From positions 1 to 64,000 of the forward strand of contig JAEWBY010000025.1 of NCBI GenBank assembly GCA_023390905.1: DNA of 64,000 bases. The letters run 5' to 3'. Origin of the DNA: Pseudomonadota bacterium (lineage in GTDB: Bacteria > Pseudomonadota > Gammaproteobacteria > Xanthomonadales > Xanthomonadaceae). Under the pieces are notes generated by a model, which was given only the letters and a program-made list of their open reading frames with translations, made no database searches and was not told where the DNA came from. Of the stretch, positions 17,140 through 26,114 are shown one piece after another; positions within the stretch are counted from its first letter, which is position 1, and each line of letters begins with the position of its first letter. A program made the position numbers and the translations under genes.

Positions 17140-18765
17140 TTACGCGGTCTCGCTGATGCGGGCGTAGAACACGCCGCGCGCGGGCAACATCACGACGCCC
17201 TCCTGCAATGACGCGCATGGAAGACCGTGATCCTCGATGCACTGGAGTGACCAGTCTTGCGGCAGACGCCACCGCGCCGCGCCGGCAGACACGTTGAAGA
17301 CGACGAGCAGACGCTGTTCATCACAGCGACGTTCGAAGGCGAGCACCGGTTCGGGTGCATCGAAGAACCGTATCCCGCCGATCCGCAGCGCCGGATGCTG
17401 CCTGCGCCATGCGAGGAAGCGGCGCACCTGGTTCAGTACGGATCCGGCATCACGCTCCTGCGCTTCGATGTTGATGGCGCGATGTTCGGCCGGTATCGGC
17501 AGCCACGGCTTCGCGCTGCTGAATCCCGCATGCGACGAATCGTCCCATGGCATCGGCGTGCGGCAGCCATCGCGGCCCTTGAAGTTCGGCCAGAACGTCT
17601 TGCCGTAGGGATCCTGCAGATCCGCATACGGCACGTCGGCTTCGGGAAGACCGAGTTCTTCGCCCTGATACAGGCACACCGATCCGCGCAGCGAACACAC
17701 CAGCGCCACCAGTTGCGCGGCCAGCGCGGCCGACGGTTCATCACCGCCCCAGCGCGTCACCGCGCGCTGCACGTCATGGTTGGAAATCGCCCAGCACGGC
17801 CAGCCTTCGGTCATCGCCGCTTCAAGACGCTCCACCGTGCCGCGGATGTAGCCGGCACTGCTGTCATCGGTCAGCAGTTCGAAGCTGTAGCCCATGTGCA
17901 GACGTTTGCCGGTGACGTACTCGGCGGTCGTGGCCAGCGAGTCCTCGGACGAGATCTCTCCAAGCGCCGCCGCATCCGGATACCGATCCAGCAACGCGCG
18001 AAGTTCCTCGAGAAACGGCAGGTTTTCCGGTTGCGTGTTGTTGTACCAGTGATACTGGTACGCGTACGGATTGTCCGGGCTGAAACCGCGCCCCACCCGT
18101 TGATCCTTCGGCTTGGGCGGGTTGTCACGCAGTTGCCGATCATGGAAGCAGAAGTTGATCGCATCCAGGCGCAGCCCGTCCACGCCCCGGTCGAGCCAGA
18201 AGCGCACGTTGTCGAGCGTGGCCGCCCGCACTTCGGGATGATGGAAATTCAGATCCGGCTGCGATGACAGGAAGTTGTGCAGGTAGTACTGCTCGCGTCG
18301 CGGCTCCCAGCGCCAAGCCACCCCGCCGAACAGCGACATCCAGTTATTGGGCGGCGTGCCGTCGTCCTTGGGGTCGGCCCAGACGTACCAGTCGGCCTTG
18401 GCGTTGTCCCGGCTTTCGCGGCTTTCCTTGAACCACGGATGTTCGGCCGAACAGTGGCTCAACACCTGATCGATCATCACCTTGATGCCGAGCGAATGCG
18501 CTTTCGCCAGCAGGCGGTCGAAATCCTCCAGCGTGCCGAACAGCGGATCCACATCGCGGTAATCGGCGATGTCGTAGCCGAAATCGTTCATCGGCGACTT
18601 GAAGAACGGCGAAATCCAGATCGCATCCACACCGAGGCGGGCGATGTAATCGAGCTTCCGGACGATGCCCGGCAGATCGCCGACGCCGTCGCCGTTGGTG
18701 TCCAGGAAGCTGCGCGGATAAATCTGGTAGATCACCGCGCCCCGCCACCAGTGTCTGTCTGCCAT
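17140..18765 (-). CDS. Alpha-glucosidase, GH13 (oligo-1,6-glucosidase group)
   Basis: 541-aa cytoplasmic GH13 enzyme without signal peptide. Family motifs in order: YQIYPRSF (13-20), DGVGDLPGI, DQVLSH (99-104, region I), GLRLDAINF with catalytic Asp201, LGEISSE with acid/base Glu270, and ISNHD with Asp331. The DAINF segment after the nucleophile and the length are typical of alpha-glucosidases that take malto-oligosaccharides. It is transcribed towards the receptor gene and divergently from the transporter gene, with two operator candidates in the shared region. It probably cleaves imported maltose and maltodextrin to glucose. Confidence 0.9.
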   Translation of the reverse strand: MADRHWWRGAVIYQIYPRSFLDTNGDGVGDLPGIVRKLDYIARLGVDAIWISPFFKSPMNDFGYDIADYRDVDPLFGTLEDFDRLLAKAHSLGIKVMIDQVLSHCSAEHPWFKESRESRDNAKADWYVWADPKDDGTPPNNWMSLFGGVAWRWEPRREQYYLHNFLSSQPDLNFHHPEVRAATLDNVRFWLDRGVDGLRLDAINFCFHDRQLRDNPPKPKDQRVGRGFSPDNPYAYQYHWYNNTQPENLPFLEELRALLDRYPDAAALGEISSEDSLATTAEYVTGKRLHMGYSFELLTDDSSAGYIRGTVERLEAAMTEGWPCWAISNHDVQRAVTRWGGDEPSAALAAQLVALVCSLRGSVCLYQGEELGLPEADVPYADLQDPYGKTFWPNFKGRDGCRTPMPWDDSSHAGFSSAKPWLPIPAEHRAINIEAQERDAGSVLNQVRRFLAWRRQHPALRIGGIRFFDAPEPVLAFERRCDEQRLLVVFNVSAGAARWRLPQDWSLQCIEDHGLPCASLQEGVVMLPARGVFYARISETA

Positions 18766-18863
18766 CGTGTCCCCGGATCAGAATGCGCGCGGCCCTCGGG
18801 CCGCCGAATGGGCGACACGATGCCACGTCCGCATGGCCGCATGCCCGGGTGCGGCGACCGGCA

Positions 18864-18885
18864 TGGATGAATACGTATGCATCCA
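18864..18885. promoter_or_regulatory. Best candidate LacI operator, alpha-glucosidase/MFS divergent region
   Basis: A 22-bp palindrome centred on CG at 18874/18875 with core GATGAATACGTATGCATC and TGG/CCA ends. It is symmetric except for one base pair position (A/G where C/T symmetry is expected). It sits 98 bp upstream of the alpha-glucosidase start, in the 369-bp gap 18766-19134, where I see no gene. Confidence 0.7.
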
Positions 18886-18910
18886 ACGGCGCAGGCACGC
18901 GGCGCCGCCG

Positions 18911-18932
18911 TGATTGCATTCGTATGCATCCG
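18911..18932. promoter_or_regulatory. Second LacI operator candidate in the divergent region
   Basis: The core TTGCATTCGTATGCATCC matches the site at 18864 at 17 of 22 positions. Its centre is 47 bp from that of the first site, a spacing that could allow cooperative binding. It lies about 200 bp before the transporter start codon. Confidence 0.55.
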
Positions 18933-19134
18933 CAAGCCACGCGCGCACCACAGCGCTGTTTTCAAGGGATTTCTGACGATTCCGCGCCTGCTTCACGGCG
19001 ATCGGGCCGGCGGGCTGTGCGCCCGCAATCCTGTTTGCGGTGCAGCATGGAATCGGCGCGCCGGCGCTGCAAGATGCGTGCACCGCCATCGCGCACTCCG
19101 CGCGATGCCTCCGTACCGATCCGGGAATCACCGC

Positions 19135-20526
19135 ATGCCTGCAAAGCCTCGCCTGTCGTTCTGGCAGATCTGGAACATGTCGTTCGGATTTCTCGGCATC
19201 CAGTTCGGGTTCGCGCTGCAGGGCGGTTTCATGTCGCGGATCTTCCAGACACTCGGCGCCGACAAGGATGCGCTGCCGCTGCTGTGGATCGCCGCGCCGC
19301 TGACCGGTCTGCTGGTGCAGCCGATCACCGGGTGGTTCAGCGATCGCACCTGGCATCCGACGCTGGGCCGTCGGCGTCCGTATTTCCTCGCCGGCGCGGT
19401 GCTCAGTTCGATTGCGCTGGTGGCGATGCCGCATTCGCCGACGCTGTGGGTCGCGGCGGGCCTGCTGTGGGTGCTCGATGCCTCGATCAACATCAGCATG
19501 GAGCCGTTCCGCGCCTTGGTCGCCGACACGTTGCCGGAAAGCCAGCGCTCCTACGGCTTCGTGCTGCAGACCTTGATCATCGGCATCGGCACATGGGTGG
19601 CGAGCAGCCTGCCCTGGTTCGTGGCGCAGCTCGGCGTGCCGAATGAAGCCGGCCCCGGCGTGGTGCCGCCGTCGGTGCAGGTGGCATTTTCGATTGGCGC
19701 ATTCGTGTTCCTGGCGAGCATTCTCGTCACGGTGCTCACGACGCGCGAATATCCTCCGGACGATCCCGAACAGTTCCGCCGTGCGCGTTCGGCCGGCGGC
19801 AGCTTCCTCACCGAGATCGCACACCACGTGGTACACATGCCGGTGCAGATGCGCCGGCTCGGTGCGGTCCAGTTCTTCAGTTGGCTGGCGTTCTTCGCGA
19901 TGTGGAGCATGGCCACGCCGGGATTGACCGAACATGTTTTCCACGCGCCGGCGCCGGATCCCGCGCAGTTCGACATGGGCGTTCCGGCGCAGGCGGCGGC
20001 ATTCCGCGGCGCCAATACGGCGTTCCAGAACGCGGCCGACCAGGTGGGCGCGTACATGGGCTATTACGGGCTTTCGTCCATGCTGGTGGCATTGCTGCTC
20101 AGCATGTACGCCGCGCGGCGCACGCTGAATCGCCGCGTCGTGCATTTCGGTTCGCTGATCCTCGGTGGAGCCGGCTTCCTGTCGATGTGGTGGGCGCCGC
20201 AGCCGGCCTGGCTGATTGGCTCCTTCGCACTGGTCGGCGTCGCATGGGCAAGCATCCTGTCGATGCCTTACGCGTTGCTCTCCAGCCATGTACCGGCCGA
20301 TCGCATGGGCATCTACATGGGCATCTTCAACATGTTCATCGTGATCCCGCAGATCGTCGCCGCGACGTTGCTTGGCCCCACGCTGCGCCTTCTGTTCGAC
20401 AATCGCCCGATATTCGCGCTGGTGATCAGCGGCGTGAGCCTGATGCTCGCTGCGTTTTGCCTGCTGCGCGTACAGGAGCATGCACCGTCACAGAGCGCGC
20501 TCTCCGGATTGCAGGTGAAGGGATGA
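19135..20526 (+). CDS. MFS sugar transporter (SLC45/maltose-sucrose type)
   Basis: 463-aa inner-membrane transporter with about 12 hydrophobic segments. The first reads LSFWQIWNMSFGFLGIQFGF, typical of the SLC45/GPH-like maltose and sucrose permeases. The MFS loop motif GWFSDRTWHPTLGRRRPYF follows TM2. The ATG giving MPAKPRLSFW is chosen; the open frame extends 86 codons upstream through the operator region and that part is not membrane-like. The stop overlaps the amylase start (ATGA). It probably imports maltose and short maltodextrins produced in the periplasm. Confidence 0.87.
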   Translation: MPAKPRLSFWQIWNMSFGFLGIQFGFALQGGFMSRIFQTLGADKDALPLLWIAAPLTGLLVQPITGWFSDRTWHPTLGRRRPYFLAGAVLSSIALVAMPHSPTLWVAAGLLWVLDASINISMEPFRALVADTLPESQRSYGFVLQTLIIGIGTWVASSLPWFVAQLGVPNEAGPGVVPPSVQVAFSIGAFVFLASILVTVLTTREYPPDDPEQFRRARSAGGSFLTEIAHHVVHMPVQMRRLGAVQFFSWLAFFAMWSMATPGLTEHVFHAPAPDPAQFDMGVPAQAAAFRGANTAFQNAADQVGAYMGYYGLSSMLVALLLSMYAARRTLNRRVVHFGSLILGGAGFLSMWWAPQPAWLIGSFALVGVAWASILSMPYALLSSHVPADRMGIYMGIFNMFIVIPQIVAATLLGPTLRLLFDNRPIFALVISGVSLMLAAFCLLRVQEHAPSQSALSGLQVKG

Positions 20527-22211
20527 ATGCGTCCGTGCGCATGATCGCCGCCCTTTCCGTTGCGCTTGCCGCAGCGCCGACGGCGCGTGCCGGCGATTTC
20601 CACGGCACGCTGGAACCGTTCGCCCGCGAAGCGGTGTACTTCGTACTGACCGATCGTTTCGTCAACGGCGATCCGTCCAACGATCATCGCGATCAGGGCG
20701 GCGCGCATCGCACGTTCGATGTGCCAACACCCGGCGCGCCGGCCGGTGAGGCGGACAACGTCGGTTACCTCGGCGGCGACTTCAAGGGCATCCTCGACAA
20801 CGCCGGCTACATTCGCGACATGGGCTTCACGTCAGTGTGGGTCACGCCGATCGTCGACAACCCGGATCAGGCCTTCACCGGCGGCGATCCGGTCACCTGG
20901 GGCGGCGCGTTCACCGATCGCGGCAAGACCGGCTATCACGGCTACTGGGGCATCAACTTCTACAGGCTCGACGAACATCTGCCGAGCAGGGATCTGGACT
21001 TCGCCGGCTTCACGCGTGCGATGAAGCAGCAGCAACTGGACGTGGTGCTGGACATCGTCGCCAACCACGGTTCGCCGGCCTACACGATGCCCACGATGCA
21101 ACCGCAATACGGCAAACTGTGGGACGGCGAAGGCCGCTTGATCGCCGATCACCAGAACCGCCCGCCGGCCGAACTGGATCCGGAGCACAACCCGCTCCAT
21201 GCGTTCTACAACACCGGTGGCGGGCTCGCGCAGTTGTCCGATTTCAACGAGAACAATCCGCGGCTGCTCGATTATCTGGTCGGTGCGTACGAGCACTGGA
21301 TCGACCAGGGCGCAGCGGCGTTCCGCGTGGACACGATTGCCTGGATGCCGCACAGCTTCTGGAAGCATTTTGCCGACCGCATCCGCGCCCGGCATCCGGG
21401 CTTCTTCATGTTCGGCGAGAACTTCAATTACGACGCCGCGACGATCGCCGCGCATACTTGGCCACGCAACGGTGGCTACAGCGTGCTGGATTTCCCGCTC
21501 AAGGCCAAGCTGGTCGAAGTGTTCGAGAAGCCCGGCAGCGATTTCGCCACGCTCGCCGGCGCGCTTTATCTCGAGGACGGGCCTTACGCCAATCCGTACG
21601 AACTGACCACGTTCTACGACAACCACGACATGGCGCGGATGAATGCCAGCGATGAGGGCTTCATCGACGCGCACCACTGGCTGTTCACCGCGCGCGGCAT
21701 CCCGGTGATCTACTACGGCTCGGAGACCGGGTTCATGCGCGGGCGCGCCGAGCATGCCGGCAACCGCAACTACTTTGGCGCCGAAGGCATCGCGCAGGCC
21801 CGTGCGAGCCGCATCCACGCGCAACTCACGCGCATCGCGCGGTTGCGCCGGGATTCGGTCGCTCTGCAACGCGGGCTCCAGCTAAACGTGCGGCTCAAGG
21901 GTGATGAGGCCGTGTTCTACCGCGTGTTCGATCACGCGGGACAGCGGCAGACAGCCTTGGTGCTGTTGAACAAGGGCAATCTCCCGGCGCGCATGACGGT
22001 GGGCGACTACCTGGAGCCCGGGCGCTGGCGCGATGCATTCGACGGCACGGAACAGCGCGTATCGGACGAGTTGTCGATCGACGTCCCGGCACACGGCGTT
22101 CGTGTCTTCTTTTTCGATGGCGAGTTGAAGCGCGCCGACACGCTCGCGCGGCTGCAGTCGCTGATGGATCGCAAATCGCCGTTCACGAAGGAGGCCTCCA
22201 CCGGGCTTTGA
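20523..22211 (+). CDS. Periplasmic alpha-amylase, GH13
   Basis: 562 aa with a signal peptide ending around residue 23 (PTARAG). The GH13 core shows VYFVLTDRF (38-46), DIVANHGSP (177-185), FRVDTIAW with nucleophile Asp270, FMFGENF with acid Glu299, and YDNHDMARM with Asp369. The C-terminal beta domain ends near residue 540. It is translationally coupled to the transporter by an ATGA overlap. It should degrade linear or cyclic maltodextrins that enter through the TonB receptor. Cyclomaltodextrinase-like specificity cannot be excluded. Confidence 0.88.
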   Translation: MNASVRMIAALSVALAAAPTARAGDFHGTLEPFAREAVYFVLTDRFVNGDPSNDHRDQGGAHRTFDVPTPGAPAGEADNVGYLGGDFKGILDNAGYIRDMGFTSVWVTPIVDNPDQAFTGGDPVTWGGAFTDRGKTGYHGYWGINFYRLDEHLPSRDLDFAGFTRAMKQQQLDVVLDIVANHGSPAYTMPTMQPQYGKLWDGEGRLIADHQNRPPAELDPEHNPLHAFYNTGGGLAQLSDFNENNPRLLDYLVGAYEHWIDQGAAAFRVDTIAWMPHSFWKHFADRIRARHPGFFMFGENFNYDAATIAAHTWPRNGGYSVLDFPLKAKLVEVFEKPGSDFATLAGALYLEDGPYANPYELTTFYDNHDMARMNASDEGFIDAHHWLFTARGIPVIYYGSETGFMRGRAEHAGNRNYFGAEGIAQARASRIHAQLTRIARLRRDSVALQRGLQLNVRLKGDEAVFYRVFDHAGQRQTALVLLNKGNLPARMTVGDYLEPGRWRDAFDGTEQRVSDELSIDVPAHGVRVFFFDGELKRADTLARLQSLMDRKSPFTKEASTGL

Positions 22212-22235
22212 TCACCCGGCGAATCGATCGCACGC

Positions 22236-23306
22236 TCAGGCGCCGGTGGAGCCGCGCAGTGCCAGCTTCACCGGAATAGTGCGGCTTTCGACAGGTTCGC
22301 CATTGATCAGCTTCAGCAGGCTTTCGACCAGGATCTGCCCGGCGAGTTTGGTGTCCTGCTGCACGGTGGACAGGCCCGGATTGACGAAGCCCGCCAGCGG
22401 TATGTCATCGAATCCGGCCACGGCGACATCGCGCGGCACTTGCTGGCCATGTTCGTGCAGCGCCTTCATCGCGCCGATGGCGATCAGATCGCTGGCGGCG
22501 AACACTGCATCAAAACGCGCGCCGCGACGCAGCAACTCGTGGATGGCTTCATAACCGGATTGTTCGCTGGTCACGGCATCCACCTGCAATGAAGGCTGTG
22601 CGGGGCTGCCGGCCTGTTGCAGCGCCGCCGCGTGACCGCGATAGCGTTCGAAGAATTCCGGGTAATGGTTGGAGGCGTGGCCGAGGAAGGCAATGTCGCG
22701 GCGTCCCTGCGCGATCAGGTGCGCGGTGATGTCGTAACCGCCCTGGTAGTTGTCGCAGCCGATCGAGATCCCCGGCTGGCCCGGCAGCACCGCGCCCCAG
22801 CGCACGAAATGCGTGCCCTGCTGCACCAGTTGCTCCAGCCGCGACTGCGCTTGCAGGTAATCACCGTAGCCCAGCAGGATCAGCCCGTCGGCCTTGTTGC
22901 TGTCCTCGTAATCGGCCTGCCAGTTGGTCGAGAGTTGCTGGAAGGAGATCAGCAGATCGTAGGACTGCATCGCGCAGGCGCGCGTGATCGAACCGAGCAT
23001 CGACAGGAAGAATGGATTGATCTGCGAGTCGTCCGGGGTCGGATCCTCGAAGAACAGCAGCGCGATCGTGCCCGAATGCTGGCGGCGCAGGTTCGAGGCG
23101 TTCTTGTCGACCTTGTAGTTGAGCTGCGCGGCGATCGCCTGGATGCGACGGCGCGTTTCCTCATTGACCATCGGGCTGCCGCGCAGCGCGCGCGACACCG
23201 TCGGCTGCGACACGCCGGCCAGATGGGCGATGTCGAGCGAGGTCGCCTTGCCTTTGATGGGTGCGGTCACGGAGGCTGTTTCGTCAATCGTCCAGTCACG
23301 CATCAT
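22236..23306 (-). CDS. LacI-family transcriptional regulator of the maltodextrin locus
   Basis: 356 aa. The N-terminal helix-turn-helix (TSLDIAHLAGVSQPTVSRAL, about 22-41) is preceded by a 20-residue tail and followed by the hinge region; a periplasmic-binding-protein-like effector domain fills the rest (GYDITAHLIAQGRRDIAFLG, DAVFAASDLIAIGAMKAL, VAVAGFDDIPLAGFVNPGLS). It is convergent with the amylase gene and 44 bp downstream of the osmC-like gene on the same strand. Three palindromic sites upstream of the receptor, glucosidase and transporter genes are likely its operators; effector is probably maltose or a derivative. Confidence 0.88.
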   Translation of the reverse strand: MMRDWTIDETASVTAPIKGKATSLDIAHLAGVSQPTVSRALRGSPMVNEETRRRIQAIAAQLNYKVDKNASNLRRQHSGTIALLFFEDPTPDDSQINPFFLSMLGSITRACAMQSYDLLISFQQLSTNWQADYEDSNKADGLILLGYGDYLQAQSRLEQLVQQGTHFVRWGAVLPGQPGISIGCDNYQGGYDITAHLIAQGRRDIAFLGHASNHYPEFFERYRGHAAALQQAGSPAQPSLQVDAVTSEQSGYEAIHELLRRGARFDAVFAASDLIAIGAMKALHEHGQQVPRDVAVAGFDDIPLAGFVNPGLSTVQQDTKLAGQILVESLLKLINGEPVESRTIPVKLALRGSTGA

Positions 23307-23350
23307 GCCACGGCCGCCGAGCCGGCCGCCAAACGCACAGCCGGCACGGG

Positions 23351-23827
23351 TCAGGCGCCGGCAGGCAGCCGCGTGGTACCGAGCAGCGTCACGCCTTCGG
23401 CGTCGCGCACGCTGACATCGACCGTCACGCCGTGGCGCACGCTTTCGGTGACCGTGCAGAAGTCCTGGAACTGGCCGAGGACGCGTTCGATCGAGGCATG
23501 CGCGGCCGCGGCTTCGGCCAGTTGCACCTCCACCTGCACGTGTCCGACGCGCAGGCGTCCGTGTTCGTTGCGGATCAGCTCGGTGGTCGCGGTCGTGACC
23601 AGTGGTCCGGGCGTGTTGTGGAACTTGCGCAGCGCGAACAGCAGGCTGGCCGACAGGCAGTTGGCGATCGCGGTGGTGAGCATCAGCGCGGGACTAGGGC
23701 CGCTGCCCTGCCCCAGCGGCTCGCTTTCGTCGGTGTGCAGATCGGCGATGGCGGTTCCATCGAAACTGACGCGGAACTGGAAATCCTGCTCCTGATGCAG
23801 GGTGACGCTCAACGTGGTGGTGCTCAT
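23351..23827 (-). CDS. OsmC-family peroxiredoxin-like protein
   Basis: 158-aa OsmC/Ohr-superfamily protein. The two reactive cysteines are in IANCLSASL (about residue 57) and DFCTVTESV (about 122), and GPSPALMLTTAIANC is the family signature. Its subgroup (short, with an LHTDESEPLGQGSGPSP N-terminal region) is an OsmC-like one of unassigned substrate rather than Ohr. It starts 5 bp after the thrC stop, so it appears to be the last gene of the threonine operon. Confidence 0.8.
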   Translation of the reverse strand: MSTTTLSVTLHQEQDFQFRVSFDGTAIADLHTDESEPLGQGSGPSPALMLTTAIANCLSASLLFALRKFHNTPGPLVTTATTELIRNEHGRLRVGHVQVEVQLAEAAAAHASIERVLGQFQDFCTVTESVRHGVTVDVSVRDAEGVTLLGTTRLPAGA

Positions 23828-23832
23828 GGCGT

Positions 23833-25134
23833 TCAATCGCTCCGGGCCAGTCGTTCTCGCAGCACAGCATAGTCCGGCGCGATGGGTTCGGCATGCGCGG
23901 GCCTGCGCAGCAGATCCGCCAGCGCCGGCGGCACATCGACCGTGCGCCCGATCAGCGGCTCGACCACGCTTTCGAACTTGGCCGGATGCGCGGTCGCCGC
24001 GACCGCCCAATCGCCGTCCGCGCCTTCCGCGCGCAGTTGCTCCAGCACATGGATCGCGGTGGCCGTGTGCGGGCAGAACACTTCGCCATGGCGCGCATGC
24101 CGATGCTCGATGGTGTCGCGAATCCCGGCATCGTTGACGCTGCGCGCGGTGAACGCATCGCGCAGGGCCTGATCATCCCCGCGGAACAGCCAGCGCAGGC
24201 GTTCGAAATTGCTTGGCGCGCCCACGTCCATCGCGTTGGCGAGCGTGGCGACACTGGGCGCGGCGGCATATTCACCGCCGTGGAAAAAATCCGGCAGCAC
24301 GCGATTGGCATTGGTCGCCAGGACGATGCGCCCCAGCGGCGCGCCGAGTGCGCGCACGAGGATTGCCGCCATCGCGTTGCCCAGGTTGCCGGTGGGAATG
24401 ACGAAGTTGAGCGGCTGTCCCGTCGATGCGTGGTGCCGTGATGCGGCATCGGCGTAATAACTCATCTGCGGCAGCAGGCGGCCGAGGCTGATGCTGTTGG
24501 CCGAACTGAGCGGGACGCGCGCCTGCAGTTCGGCATCATTCAATGCGCGTTTGACCAGCGCCTGGCAATCATCGAATGAACCGGCCACGCGCAGTGCGCT
24601 GATGTTGTCGCCGAAGCAGCCCAGTTGATGCGCCTGCCGCGGCGATACGCGGCCATCCGGATACAGCACCACCACGCGCAGGCCCGGCTGGCGATGGAAC
24701 GCGGCCGCGACCGCCGCACCGGTGTCGCCGGAGGTCGCCACCAGGATGGTCAGCGGTTGCGTGCCGCCGCGGCGCAGGCGCGCCAGACTGGCGGCAAGGA
24801 AGCGCGCGCCGAAATCCTTGAACGCGGCCGTGGGCCCATGGAACAGTTCCAGCACATGATCGCCGGGAGTGGACAGTGCTTTCAGTGGTGCCGGGAAGTT
24901 GAACGCTTCGGCGCAGATCGATGACAGATCCGCCGCCAGTGCATCGCCCTCGAAGAACGGGCGCAGCCAGGGCTCGGCGGTGGCGGCGAGTGTGGCCTGC
25001 GGCGGATGCGGTGGCACGAACGCGGCGGGCAATCGTTCGGGCACGTACAACCCGCCGTCGGGCGCGAGACCCGCGGCGATGGCGTCACTCAAGCCGACCG
25101 GCGGAGATGCGTTGCGGGTGGAAATGAAGTTCAT
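23833..25134 (-). CDS. thrC: Threonine synthase
   Basis: 433-aa PLP enzyme converting O-phosphohomoserine to threonine. The PLP lysine is Lys106 in HGPTAAFKDFGARF; other motifs are VATSGDTGAAVA, SANSISLGRLLPQM and VIPTGNLGNAMA. The start MNFISTRNASPPVGLSDAI is the usual ThrC N-terminus. Final gene of the thrA-thrB-thrC order, 50 bp after thrB. Confidence 0.96.
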   Translation of the reverse strand: MNFISTRNASPPVGLSDAIAAGLAPDGGLYVPERLPAAFVPPHPPQATLAATAEPWLRPFFEGDALAADLSSICAEAFNFPAPLKALSTPGDHVLELFHGPTAAFKDFGARFLAASLARLRRGGTQPLTILVATSGDTGAAVAAAFHRQPGLRVVVLYPDGRVSPRQAHQLGCFGDNISALRVAGSFDDCQALVKRALNDAELQARVPLSSANSISLGRLLPQMSYYADAASRHHASTGQPLNFVIPTGNLGNAMAAILVRALGAPLGRIVLATNANRVLPDFFHGGEYAAAPSVATLANAMDVGAPSNFERLRWLFRGDDQALRDAFTARSVNDAGIRDTIEHRHARHGEVFCPHTATAIHVLEQLRAEGADGDWAVAATAHPAKFESVVEPLIGRTVDVPPALADLLRRPAHAEPIAPDYAVLRERLARSD

Positions 25135-25184
25135 TGCGGGATTCCGGGAAGGTGGAATGAATGCGGAGGCAGCCGCACGAGCGT

Positions 25185-26114
25185 CTAGTCGATCAATCGC
25201 GCGCCGGGTGCGGCGATCGGCGAGACCCAGCCCTGGCTGGTGAAGCCGGCGTCGGCGAATGCATCCTGCATGTGCTGCACCGCATGGGCCGCCTCCTCGC
25301 GTGTCTCGAACCACGCGAACACGCTGGGACCGGCGCCTGAAATGCTCGCGCCCATCGCGCCGGCGGACATCGCGGCCTGCTTCACCGCCGCGAAGCCTTC
25401 GATCAACGGCGCGCGACGCGGCTCCACCAGCACGTCACGCAGGCCAGCGCGCACGCGCCGTGCATCACCGTCATGACAGCCGCTGAGCACCAGCGCGAGG
25501 TTGGCGCTCTGCGCGACGAATTCCTTCAGTTCGTAGGCGCCGGCCAGCGCGGCACGCGCGCGACGTGTCTCCAGTACGGCATCCGGATGCACCAGCGCGC
25601 AATGCCACGCGGCCGGCACCGGCACGCGCACCAGATGCTCGGCGGTGGCCAGCACCAGGCCGCCGAGCAACATCGGCCCGAGGTTGTCGCCATGCTTGCC
25701 GCCGCTGGCGACGGCTTCGCCGACCAGCGCATGCGGGTACAACGCCTGGCTGGACAGCGGCACGTCGAGCAGTGCATTGGCCGCCACCAGTGCCGCCACG
25801 CATGACGCGGCCGACCCGCCCATGCCGGATCCGAGCGGAATGCCCTTGTCGATCTCGATTTCGAAGCCATGATCGAGCGCGAGCGATTCGCGCAGCGAGA
25901 TCAGCGCCGCACCGGCGGTGTTGGCCGCGGCTTCGCGCGGAAGATCGACGGTCGCCCCGCGAATCGCGACGATGCGCACCTCCGGCGATTCGATGCGGTG
26001 CACGCGCACGGTATCCCCCACGCCTTCGATCACATGGCCGAGGATGTCGAAACCGACGCCGACGTTGCCCACCGATGCGGGCGAGAATGCAGTGGCCTGT
26101 TGGCGTTGCGTCAC
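25185..26114 (-). CDS. thrB: Homoserine kinase
   Basis: 309-aa GHMP kinase phosphorylating homoserine. It shows ASVGNVGVGFDILG at the N-terminus, the ATP loop IPLGSGMGGSAASCVAAL (about residues 90-107) and SISGAGPSVFAW near the C-terminus. The start codon is GTG and overlaps the thrA stop (GTGA), indicating translational coupling. Confidence 0.96.
   Translation of the reverse strand: MTQRQQATAFSPASVGNVGVGFDILGHVIEGVGDTVRVHRIESPEVRIVAIRGATVDLPREAAANTAGAALISLRESLALDHGFEIEIDKGIPLGSGMGGSAASCVAALVAANALLDVPLSSQALYPHALVGEAVASGGKHGDNLGPMLLGGLVLATAEHLVRVPVPAAWHCALVHPDAVLETRRARAALAGAYELKEFVAQSANLALVLSGCHDGDARRVRAGLRDVLVEPRRAPLIEGFAAVKQAAMSAGAMGASISGAGPSVFAWFETREEAAHAVQHMQDAFADAGFTSQGWVSPIAAPGARLID

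Noticed and set aside
14449..17211. A 920-codon plus-strand frame opposite the TonB receptor
   Set aside because: Shadow frame: no domain, Arg/His-rich composition, opposite a clear signal-peptide-to-terminal-Phe receptor.
18778..20481. A 567-codon minus-strand frame opposite the MFS transporter
   Set aside because: His/Arg/Gln-rich with no hydrophobic or domain pattern; the plus-strand transporter has proper membrane helices and motifs.
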